Shown here piece by piece: positions 38,001-47,107 of a stretch of 64,000 bases of DNA (its first letter is position 1; the number at the start of each line of letters is the position of its first letter). Source of the stretch: Lepisosteus oculatus (taxonomy: Eukaryota; Chordata; Actinopteri; Semionotiformes; Lepisosteidae). The stretch covers positions 27,011,501 to 27,075,500 of the forward strand of contig NC_090700.1 of assembly GCF_040954835.1 (NCBI RefSeq), written 5' to 3'. A program made the position numbers and the translations under genes. The notes under the pieces were generated by a model. The model ran no database searches. It saw only the letters and a list, made by a program, of their open reading frames with translations, and had not been told where the DNA came from.

Positions 38001-41000
38001 TGACTTGAAGTTTTTGTGTGTAAATTGAAGTAACACTTTCATTTAAATTACAGTTGTTTCTTTTTATAACATTTGTCCTAAATAAAAGTTTGTAGTGACA
38101 CCTATATTTTGGATACTTTTGACACTGTCATTTCAAAGTTAGATTCTTAGGGTGTTCAATTTCAAAATGTCTAAAAATATGACCGCTCACTGTGGTGATA
38201 AAAGGGTCAATCTATAGTGTACGTATATCTTTAGTATGTTATATATGTATTTAATAAGTATTTGTAAATATTTAAGTCATTGTTAACAATAATTATTTTT
38301 AAGAATTATGCATAAAAGAGTACTATTGAAATATAAATCAGTCAGGAACTGAAGAGTTGTCAAAACTTTAAATCTAGGTATTTAACCCATCTGAGAAAAC
38401 ATCAAAAGGCATATTTTGAGAAAGAAAAATGCATGTGCTGGTGTAGTTTATCTAAGAAAAGTGTCCCTGACATGTTTTCAGTTTTGAAATAGAAGTGTTC
38501 ACAAAAATGTTATTTCCTGTATGACTTACCTACATTGTTGAGTAGTTTTTCATGTTTTGTGTGAATTTAAATTTTCCCCAACAAAATGTTAATGTTAAGT
38601 GTTTTTTTTTCCTGAGTTTCCCAGTGGCACAGAAGTGTTTTAGGAGGTATTAGTATTCTTAACAAGGTTAATTTACAGTGTCTTCCACACTTGATATTGG
38701 ACCTTTAAATATGATTTAGTCAAGAAATGTTTTAGTGGAAATATTTTACACAAGCTTTGTTTTAAACTAAAATGTAATTTCTTTAAATTTACATCATTTA
38801 TCAATTTATAAAGATGGAACATTTCCATGGATGTGAGAATCACTGCTTATGAGGCATAGTTGTATAATCATTCACAGCTGGGATAAAACTTACTAGGGTA
38901 TTTGGATGGTAGATTAGGGGGAAAGCATTTTCTAATTCTCTTGTGAAGTGCTCTATATTTGTAGGTCAGTAACTTAATGCTGAAAACTGCACTTACCCTC
39001 AAAGGTATCACACTTGCAGTTAATAGAGGGGAGGGGGAGATAAAGTAACTGGTTGGTCTTACAGCCATGATCTTTCTCTACTATAGCTGCATGCAGAATA
39101 CAGCAGGGAGAAAGATGCCTACCTGCCTCACCGTGTGGTCCAGGCATGGGAGCTGCTTCAGTTTATCAGGTAGGAGAGAGATTGTGTGTCATTGTAGGCC
39201 CAGCACAACCAGTTTTAAATATTGGCCAAATGCATTAACTCAGCAGCAAGTCACATGAAAAACACATGCTGAATATTTGCCTAATCTTTTAGGTAACACT
39301 CAGAATCAATTATTAGTTTAAGCTGTTTGCTGAAGAGTGATGCCATCTTAAAACAATGCTTTAAACAGCATTATAAAGTTTGATTCTGTGCAATTGTTGA
39401 TGTGCATTTAATTAAAGAGCAGCTGCAGTCCCAATTTCTCATACTGGTTCTTAAATCTCGGTAACAAAATTAATTGTGACACCGTCAATCAAAATTGTAC
39501 TAATTCTGAATTAAGCACAAAATCGTGAATGTACGGTATAGTCGCCATCTTTTGCAAATCCCTGGTCTCGACACGGACAAAAGCGAGAGTTTCCCAGAAT
39601 TGTGACGTGGAGTAGCCCTTCCTGCTCACTTGTCACTGAAATGCAATGCGAAGTATGAGTGAATAAGTACAGGTTGTGCAGCAGACATTTCACCACAGAA
39701 ATGTTCCAACATGATCTGCATGCAGAGTTAACAAGTAAGTTGTATCACCAAAGCTGTCTTGAAGTTGAGAGCAATATTTCTGTTGCATTAAAACAGATGT
39801 ATTCACAAGCTTGCTTTTTTACAATATAATAGGGCTGCACACATCATCGGAAGTTTGGTTGCCTCATATCGCACTGTGTATCCTAGGAGATGTGTATATT
39901 TTGCTTTTGTTTTTTTATGTTTTGAATGTGCTTATCAATGTTGATGCTTTCTAACCCTGAAATGTAAAAATAGTGATGCATTTTTCTTTTAAGAAATTAA
40001 GATTTGTAACTGATAAGAGTTATCTTGTTATTTGTGATTTGGAATGACTCTTAATGAATACATGATTCAGAATGAAGCTGGAATAAGCTTTTCATTGCTG
40101 TACAAAGTGTATTATACCAAAGTCAACTTAAAGAGCAAACAATAAAACTGATTTCTTTCCCTGCAGGCACACTTCAGGCCATGCAGATGTGGTGATTTTG
40201 GGAGGGGATCTGAATACACACCCCCAGGACCTGGGCAGCCGTCTGCTCTGTAGCTACACGGGGCTCAGGGACAGCTACATTGAAGCCAAGACTTTTGATG
40301 TGAGTCCTCAACAGGGTGTCTGATTTATTCATCCTGTACATGTACATTAGTTATAGTATGTATGAGCACTAAAGGATAGGATAGTATAGTAGACACTAAT
40401 TTAACAGATAATGTTATCTAAAGAAGTTACAGTAGGCAGCTGTGTCAGCATGCAAGCTGCTGAGGAACAAGTAGTTTAATTCAATGACTTAAAATAATTC
40501 TGCCTCTTTCAAGTCCGTGGTCTTTATCTGATGTAGCTTACAATCAGTTACTGAATTATAAGAATATAAGTAGTGTAAAGTGATATAGTGGTTAAGGCAT
40601 TTTACTATACAACAATTCACTTACATACACAGAAAAGTGTTGTTTCAAAGTAAGGAAAGCAATGCAATACAGGGATTGTAGCAAATGAGGCAAAGGATAA
40701 TAATGCAGTACAGTTGAGAAAATCTATTAGAATTATGGATTAAAGACCCTAAGCAGGGATAGGTTGTAGGATAAATAAGTGTTTCAGCAGGGTGCTGGAA
40801 GTAGTCAGAGCCTCTGATAAAGAAAACCTTTTTGAATGCTTTCCTCATTGATCTGATGGTAAAAGCTATGATATTTTTTTCAATAGGGCTGTGAAGAAGG
40901 CATGACACTCATTCCACAGAACCCTTTCGTCAATAAGAAAGAAATGGTCCCTTTTGAAAAAGGGATTAGAATTGACTACATTCTGTTCAAGGTGAGCGAC

Positions 41001-44000
41001 AAATATTCTGCATGCAAATCCTTACATTAAGATGTTTGTCTAGGACAGCAGATAACTATGAAATTTCACAGCTCAATATAGCATGAAGTAATTATTGCAG
41101 TTATCACAAGTCTACGAGATCTCTGGGATTCTCAAGCAAAATTACACATACACCTAGGATGTTCCCGAAGCAGCTGATAGTGATATCATCAGAAGAGCCC
41201 ATCCTGTAAAATCATTGGGGGGTTTCTCAATTTTGCTATTTAGAGCATAAGTTTTTTAGTGGGTAAAGGGTAAAAATGTAAGTCCCAAACAATTTAATAA
41301 AACAAATTAATAAAATGTCTTTTAAAATACATTTTCTGGTCACCTGCTCCTTTTTTGAAAGAACTCTTTGCCTACTTTCTCATACAGTTTTCAACCAATA
41401 TGAAAGAGGTTCCAACTCAATCCATCCCACTAGTTGAGTTTGCACAATCACAATGTTTTTTTGGGGTACTGTCCTGTGCTTTAAATTCAATTCAGTTTAT
41501 TTTTAAATAGTGCCTTTCACAACAAGGTTGCCCCAAGGCACTTAACAATGCAAGTGACCATACATTTTGTCAATACGGAACAGAAGACCAGAAGACAACA
41601 CAGGAGAGGAACCAAAAACCCTCTAGGGGTCCAAGGTCAACTGGTTGCCCAACCCCTGTGGGCATGCTTACATTATGTAATTAAAAAGGAAATAAATGAA
41701 TGAAGTTATTAATCCATCCTTCCATCATGTCTTCTATGTGTTAGTTCTCCATGCAAATCTCTGTAGACCAGCAAAATCCTCCTAAATTACAGCTATATCC
41801 ACGATGTTCCTCTTGGATCCGTGGAAATGATGCAGCATCCAACTCAGACGGTGGCCAGCCTGGGCGCCATCCAGATATTTGGGGAGGAGAATAGGATAGT
41901 TTGGTCAAAACAGATTTATCTACCTGGTGGGCCAACATAGAGACACACAATGGCATGTGCAGCAGAACCAGCAGCCATGGTTGCAGCAGGCTATAATGTA
42001 AGGTGTAAGTAGGCTAGGCTGAAGTAATAGGTCTTCAGTCTGGATTTGAATACTGAGACTGACTCAGCATCCTGAATATGGGGTGGGAGACTGTTCCATA
42101 AGATAGGGGCCCTGTAACTAAAGGCTTTACTGCCAACTGTTATTTTATTAATATGTGGAATATGAAGAAGACCTGCATTCTGTGATCTAAGCAGGCAACT
42201 GGTAAACATTAATAAGTTCCATTAGACAGGTGCCTGACCTCTGAGGGTCTTGTAAGTAAGTAGAAGGATTTTGAAGTCCGCCCTGTACCTGACATGAAGC
42301 CAATGAAGAGAGATAAGTATGGAGGTTATATGGTCGTTCTTTCTGCTCCTAGTAACAGTTCTAGCTGCTGCATTCTGAATTTGTTGTAAATTAATAGAAA
42401 CATAGTTCCATCTGCCAATACAGTCAACACGTCACAATTTCCAGTAGACTTAAATGTTACATATTTCTCACTTTTTTGTTCACTCTTACAGACAAATCAG
42501 AGCTGGCATCTATCAGCATTGGCTGTTTGATTCACAATATCATTGTTTTTTTGCATAAAGAAACCTCATGAGGAAAATCAGTTGGTATATTTTACTTCAT
42601 AGCTGCAGTACTTCATACACTAAACAAAATTATTAGTCAGGTAATTGGAAATCATTCATACAAGACAAAGTCAATCACAAATGAGTTTGTTCATGAAAGC
42701 ATATGCTATGAAAGTCAGTGCTCAACAAGCATTTGTTTTTGCACATACCATTATCTTGAAGTCACTGGAAGCAATGCCAATGTTTCACCTACACAACAGT
42801 TGTTTCTTCAGTTTCAATGATACCCATGATCTTACTTTTGAACTTACTTCACTTTTTAAAATAATTATTTCAGGTAGGTTTATTCATTTTTATTCAAGTA
42901 AGGTTAACAGCCTTGACTTGACATAATCCACCAATATGGGATGAGTCTTTTTTTCAATCTTATTTTCTTAAAAAATGCTTTATATTCATGCCGATGTGAT
43001 GGTTCTGGTGCAACACAGAGTTGACCTGTATACTGTTCTGTCTCTCAGGGCTCACCGAGGGTGCATGTGAAGTGCGAATCCCTCACCACCACAAAGGGCT
43101 CTGTCCCAGGAAAGTCATTCCCATACTCTGACCATGAGGCCCTGAGTGGTGTGCTGCTCCTGCAGAAAACGGAGGAGGCTCCTGGGGAGCCTGACAGGTG
43201 CTCAGAAGGTAACGTTTGGAGAAGGCTCCCTGGGTCCCTTCTCGTGGCATTCATTGCGAGGCAGTGTACTAGTTGAAAGAACATTATTAACTAGGTGAAA
43301 AAACATTACTTTAAAAGCTAATGCAACTGCTGATTTTTGATGGAACAGTTATGCTATGGTTATATTTCCTTTTCCTTGTTTTAAGTAAAAATCCAGTAAT
43401 ACATTGTAGGGTTTATTCCATGCTGAAAAGAATAGAAACACAGTGTTATGGCTGTGGACCCTTCTTAAGGTGTGCAGGAGAAGGGAAACCGGCAGTAGAG
43501 AGACACCTGAGTATTGATACTGTGTCTCTCCTCCTCTTGCCTGGAAGTGGAAACTTTTTGAACCCTCTACATGACCTGATGTTTAAACGATAACTGAGCT
43601 GTTCATTTTTTGTGGAACTAGTGCTGAGAGTTGGTAGATCATTCATTTAGGGAGGAAGTGAAAGAAACTCAGGAATCGGCATAGTTAATTTTAATATATT
43701 TAATACTCCCCCTAAAACAGGTATTTGCTCAGAATTGGTGATTTCAACCAAATAAATTCCTTTTCTTATTTAGCTTATTTTTACTATTGTTCTTGATGAT
43801 TACATAACCACTTTTGGGGGAAATGGGGTGACAAAAGACATACAGTATGAATCTAAAGTACTGCAGCCTCATAATATTGTATTTACATAAAATGAGTTTT
43901 AATATTGGAAAAAGTATTAGTTAAATTTGTAATAGATTTATTCCATGCTGGAAAAAAAAAGAAGAAAGAGAACACAACGTTTCGGCCGTGGAGCCTTCTT

Positions 44001-47000
44001 CAGGTGTGTTAAATTTGATTAATACATGAATATATTATTATCCACAGCAACTAATCTCTGCTTTGATAAGTTAGAAAGTGAAATTTCACAATTCTGCAAA
44101 GAAGTGGGGGTAAATTCCTTGAGCAAAGTCTGCTCAGATCCAGACTTCAGAGAACGGTGCATTGGGGGTGCTCGTGAGCACCTTTGTGACCACAAATTTA
44201 GAAATGGGATAGCCTCAGCCCTTGCATATTTGGATGAGAACGAGCATACCAAGTGCACAAGAATACAAGTGTGCATATTGAGACATGGCATAAGACTTAA
44301 ATTTTAGAATGACTATGCTAAAATATGATTATAATATATGTAAAACATACTTTATATATTTACATAGTTACTATATATAAAGAGCTATTTATTAAAGACT
44401 TTACCCATGTTCAATTAGAAATACCTGTCCGAAAGATATAAAAAAGATGAACTTGAGAAATAACCTTGCACAGCAAGATGGAAATTTAAAAAGATGGTGG
44501 TAGGGCAGTCTAGGAGCTGAAGGTCTACTGGTAAGTGGGTAATGAGTGAGTTCACTTTCATCCCAACCAGTATAACATCAGGTAAAAAAACAGATATACT
44601 GTAACATCTGCCACCATAATTTTTAAGGTATTTGTAATTATATATAAGAATATATATATTAATATATTTTATACTTATCACTCTAAAGAGCAGGAAAAAA
44701 AATAGTGTTCTTGGGGACCTTACCTGCACCCTGCGAAGGGGATAATACTGCATGACCACAGCAAATTCCTGTGTCAGCTAAGTGACATGAAAGAATGAGA
44801 ATTATATTGAGTATGTTGTGTTTTTTAGATCAGAGCATATAATGTGTTTAAATTTTCATAAGGCTTTTGATGAAGTTCAATAACAAAGATCAATTCGTAA
44901 ATTGCAGGCTGTAGGCATTCAAGGTATTGAAAGGTTTTCAATATGGATAGAATATCTATCACAGACAAAGGAGGAAATGTAATTAGTGAAGTATTGTATG
45001 TATTCATACTAGGATCACTCTTCTTTCTAATTTATATCAGTGTTCGATCAGGATGTGCAATTTTCATCCTGGAGGGCTGGAAGCTTGGTGTGTCTGTGTT
45101 CTAGGTGTCTTCATTGCACCAGCACCTGATGAGATTGAAAAAGTTGTTAAATTTCTCCCATTAAAGCAATAATGAACTGATTAAGATCATTAGGAGCTGT
45201 GTGAGAATGTAAAACTTTAGACATAAGGGCTCTCCAGGGCCATGACAGCATATATGCACAGTGTTATATGCAGCTACCAAGATGAGCTAAAACTATAAAA
45301 TGGAACACTTGAGCTTGAAGAATCTACTAATGAAAATGATTAAAAATAAAAGAATGAAGTGATTATTTGTTCTTCCTCTATCCAGTGTATGGAAGTATTG
45401 TAAAAAACAATGTGAAGAAATACAGTTAAGTGTAGACTGTAAATCAAGGAACACTGTTAGAATTGTGCAATTTGTTGATAGTATCTTTTTTAGAATAACA
45501 ATTTAGATCACCACATTTTAAAAATATATATGCTGCTCTGGAATTTGCATGCTGCCAGATAAATCTTTGGGCTTACAAGAATATCTTACACTAACAGGCC
45601 AAAATAACTGAAATTTTTGGAACAGAGAAGACTTAGGACACCTGATTCAAATCTTTAAAAAATCAAGAACTGACATTTTGTCTGTTTTTATATATTTGTA
45701 TTCAATTTGCAGAAAAACATAAAAAAATGTCATTTTAATTTGCATTTTAATTTAATTTTTCCAAAATAATCTGATACAGAGTGGTCTGTTTAACATTTGG
45801 CACATGGCTTTGCACTGTAGAGGAAAGACTTGAGGCAGAATTAAACTGCAATATTTCTAAGTATTAAAAACTAATATAGTTTTTGCAATATGGTCATTTT
45901 AAGTTATTTTTGTTCCTACCAAGACTTACTTGAGGACATTGGTAACATCTGATTTACATATGCTCTGGTGACTTTTAAAACACTTTGCAAGCCCTAGTCG
46001 ATAATTTGGAATCTGAATGTTTTGTCCTTGTATTTAAAAAATAAATAAAATGAATCTTTTAAAGACCAGTTTTTGGAATGATTTACTGTAAACTGTGAAT
46101 AGAAAATCACTGAGGCATCCAGTTGTTTGAGTTATGAACGGTTATATGAGTGGGGTCCTCATTGAGCAAAATGAAACATCTAGAATGTAGTTCTCAATCC
46201 CAATCAGTTAGTTAAAACCAAATGTCATACATTTTAATTTCTGAGCATTTGTTTTTCACTTGGAGGTTGTGTTACAATTTGTAAGCAAAGGTAATAAAAA
46301 TCTTATTTAATGTGTCTTGATTCTGGGACACCAAATGTGTTACTTTGGAAAGGATGTGTTAACTTTCTATATCTGTTTAAGCTATTAATATAGTTATCCC
46401 TTTACAGAAATGTATGTGCTGAGTTTCAGGAAAAATTTAGATGGTCATGCGTGAATCATATGGAACTCTTTGACTTTTCTGTCTGAAAAATTGTGTGAAG
46501 CTGAGATTCGATCCGTAACCACTTCACTTCCATAATGTATTCACAGTCTTGTCCATCTAAACCATCTGACCAGATTTTATTTTTTTATTTTGTACAAGAA
46601 GGTTACCAGTTCCTTCTGTACAACACCTGGAATTTTTGGCAGGCTTTAATTTGGCGTTTATAATCACAGCTGACATGTCTCTCCCCCCCGCCTCCTCCAG
46701 TAACAGACGTGATGGGTGCACTGGTGGACATGATGACGGAGGCGCGGACGGAGGTGAAGGTGGGACTGCACTGCGCTGAGAGGATGCGGTACTCGACTGC
46801 TCGTGTGGGGTTTATGGGGCTAGTGCTGTTGCTGCTGGAGCTAGCCATCGCACTGGTGCCTTGGCTGACCCTCAGTATGGAGCACCCGTTCCCCAGGGCC
46901 TCCTTCTACCTCCTGGGGGCGCTGTGTTTTACCACGCTGCTGATCTCCCTGTTGATGTACATCTTCTACACCACAGAGGTGAAAGCCCTGCAAGGAGCAG

Positions 47001-47107
47001 AGGACCAGATGAGGCTGGCAATGGGAGGACTGCAGGAGTGCTTACAGGGCCGCCCATTGTTCCATCCACATGTGCCCAGAAGGGTGTCTGATAGCCCTGA
47101 CTCCTGA
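23019..47107 (+). CDS. smpd2: Neutral sphingomyelinase 1 (sphingomyelin phosphodiesterase 2), complete in ten coding exons
   Basis: Mg-dependent phosphodiesterase of the DNase I-like fold that splits sphingomyelin into ceramide and phosphocholine at intracellular membranes. Coding exons: 23019-23071, 24614-24710, 26139-26215, 32965-33058, 36586-36675, 39087-39169, 40167-40299, 40887-40991, 43049-43208, 46701-47107. All junctions are GT-AG, the phases fit throughout, and the sum is 1299 nt, or 432 residues (human protein about 423). Landmarks: LRVFSLNCWG at 8-19, metal-site Glu50 in LLQEVW, NGYPYM and HHGDWFGGKAVG in the middle, GGDLN at 177-181, RIDYILFK at 237-244, and SDHE with the catalytic His273. 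Two hydrophobic segments at about 333-353 and 365-387 are the C-terminal membrane anchors of this family. The ATG at 23019 gives the expected N-terminal length. The gene converges on a mybph-like gene. The only doubt is which fish smpd2 copy this is. Confidence 0.96.
23255..23583. mobile_element. MITE with TCTAGACCAG termini in smpd2 intron 1
   Basis: The left end TCTAGACCAGAGATATCAAA and the right end, read inverted, TCTAGACCAGTGATCCCAAA form an imperfect terminal inverted repeat of about 20-25 bp around 329 bp of noncoding DNA. Related text recurs elsewhere in the window (for example near 45040 and 22660). Superfamily not determined; hAT-like is a guess. Confidence 0.55.
24614..24710 (+). 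CDS. smpd2: smpd2 coding exon 2
   Basis: Acceptor TCTTCCAG, donor GTGGGT. It completes NCWGLRYLSRH and carries DIALLQE, whose Glu50 corresponds to the essential metal-binding Glu of the family. Reading upstream of 24614 in the same frame is open but is intron. Confidence 0.95.
26139..26215 (+). CDS. smpd2: smpd2 coding exon 3
   Basis: Acceptor TTTTCTTAG, donor GTGAAT. Encodes VWSEKDYMFLKKKL and then HSHYFK, aligning with VWSEQDF in the human protein. Phase 0 in, phase 2 out. Confidence 0.95.
26463..26690 (+). repeat. Truncated, diverged 5S-derived SINE
   Basis: CTGATCTTGTCAATCTTAGA and TAGTTAGTATTGGGATGGGA correspond to the 5S rRNA A-box/intermediate-element/C-box region. The body continues until a second, better copy begins at 26691. 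Confidence 0.6.
26691..27188 (+). repeat. 5S-rRNA-derived SINE (SINE3-like), plus orientation
   Basis: GCCATATCACCCTGCAACTC, then GAAGCTAAGCAGGTGTGAGC, CTAGTTAGTACCTGGATAGG and AGACC match the 5S rRNA 3' half, followed by the same body as 9774-10325 and a (TTA)n tail at about 27160-27188. It lies in smpd2 intron 3. Confidence 0.87.
27160..27192 (+). repeat. TTA microsatellite (SINE tail)
   Basis: Imperfect ATT/TTA trinucleotide run at the 3' end of the 5S-derived SINE. Confidence 0.85.
27484..27496 (+). promoter_or_regulatory. CTCF-like motif in smpd2 intron 3
   Basis: CCACTAGATGGCG fits the CTCF core consensus CCASYAGRKGGCR at every position. It is not inside a recognised repeat. Confidence 0.45.
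27840..29250. other. Intronic noncoding DNA, nothing recognised
   Basis: A short TATA-like CTTATATAAAATATC near 28012 and an AATAAA near 28066 are isolated. No LTR ends or coding signature were found. Confidence 0.35.
29261..29420 (+). repeat. Penelope-like repeat with a 45-bp palindromic junction
   Basis: Arms 29261-29305 and 29326-29370 are inverted copies with one mismatch in 45. The 20-base loop is the stem II and GAAAC part of the hammerhead-like motif, and the CTGAAGA half is missing. The normal tail (TTGTTCCTTTGCAGACTACG, CATGCTGATGCAGC) follows to about 29420. Lies in smpd2 intron 3. Confidence 0.75.
30530..31080 (+). pseudogene. hAT-type transposase fragment
   Basis: A readable stretch at 30675-31031 contains SVSIAFGESTDVKNNCFAHV, close to the FxLQLDESTDV block around the first catalytic Asp of hAT transposases of the ZBED5/SCAND3-like kind. 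No zinc finger, second catalytic region or dimerisation domain is present and stops lie on both sides. A remnant in smpd2 intron 3. Confidence 0.55.
32965..33058 (+). CDS. smpd2: smpd2 coding exon 4
   Basis: Acceptor TTTATTTCAG, donor GTGAGT. Encodes SGVIGSGLAVFSRHKI and then YSLNGYPYM, strongly conserved in SMPD2. The intron before it is about 6.7 kb, the longest in the gene. Confidence 0.96.
33497..35265 (-). mobile_element. Rex1/L2-like LINE, minus orientation, inside smpd2 intron 4
   Basis: From 35265 downward: endonuclease text ILLNVRSLRSNLDEL and FTETWLDE (about 35090-35210), then VCTPDIELLSVSLRP (about 34890). The reverse transcriptase follows with FVDFSSAFNTIQP (about 34510), KFADDTALVS carrying the catalytic Asp pair (about 34281-34299) and a YKYLG motif near 34100. 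It ends with a 3' tail at about 33497-33540 (TCAAGCTTTATTGTCCCCTA, minus-strand end). Many stops and frame changes mean it is inactive. Confidence 0.85.
35270..36570. other. smpd2 intron 4 remainder, nothing recognised
   Basis: AT-rich noncoding sequence without clear repeat ends. Confidence 0.35.
36586..36675 (+). CDS. smpd2: smpd2 coding exon 5
   Basis: Acceptor TCATCTGTCAG, donor GTGAGT. Thirty codons: AHHGDWFGGKAVGM and then IHVYVTH, phase 0 on both sides. Confidence 0.96.
36676..39086. other. smpd2 intron 5, nothing recognised
   Basis: About 2.4 kb of very AT-rich DNA. Open frames at 37338-37523 and 38868-39068 have no family signature. Confidence 0.4.
39087..39169 (+). CDS. smpd2: smpd2 coding exon 6
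   Basis: Acceptor CTACTATAG, donor GTAGGA. Encodes LHAEYSREKDAYLPHRV and then QAWELLQFI, with the following Arg split across the junction. Confidence 0.96.
39535..39620 (+). promoter_or_regulatory. Promoter-like motif cluster in smpd2 intron 6
   Basis: Within about 80 bp lie a YY1-type CGCCATCTT near 39543, an octamer-like TTTGCAAAT, an SBS-like TTTCCCAGAATTGTGACG near 39590 and a CRE-like GTGACGTGG. The local CpG content exceeds that of its AT-rich surroundings. A function is not shown. Confidence 0.25.
40167..40299 (+). CDS. smpd2: smpd2 coding exon 7
   Basis: Acceptor TTTCCCTGCAG, donor GTGAGT. Carries HADVVILGGDLNTHP, the D-x-N pair of the active site (Asp179, Asn181), then GLRDSYIEAKTFD. 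Confidence 0.96.
40887..40991 (+). CDS. smpd2: smpd2 coding exon 8
   Basis: Acceptor TTTTTTTCAATAG, donor GTGAGC. Encodes GCEEGMTLIPQNPF and then KGIRIDYILFK, the conserved RIDYxL strand. Confidence 0.96.
41480..42440 (-). mobile_element. L2/CR1-like LINE 3' fragment, minus orientation, in smpd2 intron 8
   Basis: On the minus strand 42209-41991 encodes the LINE C-terminus (LRSQNAGLLHIPHI, RAPILWNSLPPHI, SVFKSRLKTYYFSLAY). An untranslated tail runs to about 41480, ending in AATTGAATT-type repeats. Upstream of it (42210-42440) is further LINE text, including a TCLMELINVYQL-like reading. Same family as 16880-17511. Confidence 0.83.
43049..43208 (+). CDS. smpd2: smpd2 coding exon 9
   Basis: Acceptor TGTCTCTCAG, donor GTAACG. 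Carries FPYSDHEAL with the catalytic His273, then a short acidic linker before the membrane anchor. Confidence 0.95.
43408..43475 (-). repeat. Penelope-like terminal repeat copy (partial), minus orientation
   Basis: On the minus strand: CACACCTTAAGAAGGGTCCA, then CAGCCATAACACTGTGTTTC and CAGCATGGAATAAACCCTAC. The ribozyme core is mutated (TTAAGAA, ATAAC). Lies 460 bp from the intact copy, in the same orientation. Confidence 0.6.
43931..44012 (-). repeat. Penelope-like terminal repeat copy with intact hammerhead-type core
   Basis: The minus strand carries ACACACCTGAAGAAGGCTCC, CACGGCCGAAACGTTGTGTT and a T/C-rich run ending CCAGCATGGAATAAATC. All of CUGANGA, stem II and GAAA are present. Lies in smpd2 intron 9. 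Confidence 0.75.
43971..44010 (-). ncRNA. Candidate type I hammerhead ribozyme motif
   Basis: On the minus strand: stem I strand ACAC, core CTGAAGA, stem II GGC/GCC closing a short loop, core GAAA, a stem III reduced to AC/GU, cleavage triplet GUU, and stem I partner GTGT in exact register. Minimal hammerheads with a very short stem III are known from Penelope-like elements and work mainly as dimers. The motif is seen; self-cleavage is inferred. Confidence 0.6.
44026..44307 (+). other. Unidentified 93-codon open segment in smpd2 intron 9
   Basis: The frame reads NILLSTATNLCFDKLESE, then CKEVGVNSLSKVCSDPDF and so on to a stop at 44305. Composition is protein-like (charged helices, few rare residues), unlike neighbouring chance frames. 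It starts just after a Penelope-like repeat and an acceptor-like TATTATCCACAG. I do not recognise the family. It could be a transposon or processed-gene fragment, or chance. Confidence 0.25.
44310..46700. other. smpd2 intron 9 remainder, nothing recognised
   Basis: AT-rich noncoding DNA. Text near 45040-45240 (GATCAGGATGTGCAATTTTC, CATCCTGGAGGGCTGGAAGC) resembles a common fish interspersed repeat, but no ends were defined. Confidence 0.35.
46701..47107 (+). CDS. smpd2: smpd2 terminal coding exon 10
   Basis: Acceptor CCGCCTCCTCCAG. Begins VTDVMGALVDMMTEARTE, a helix, then two membrane spans separated by SMEHPFPRAS, then a polar tail ending SDSPDS and TGA at 47105-47107. The domain layout matches the family. 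Confidence 0.95.

Noticed and set aside
38868..39068. Minus-strand 66-codon frame as a LINE C-terminus
   Set aside because: One short LLTYKYRALH phrase is suggestive, but nothing else matches a LINE tail.
46603..46848. Minus-strand 81-codon frame over smpd2 exon 10
   Set aside because: Antisense shadow of a conserved GC-rich exon.
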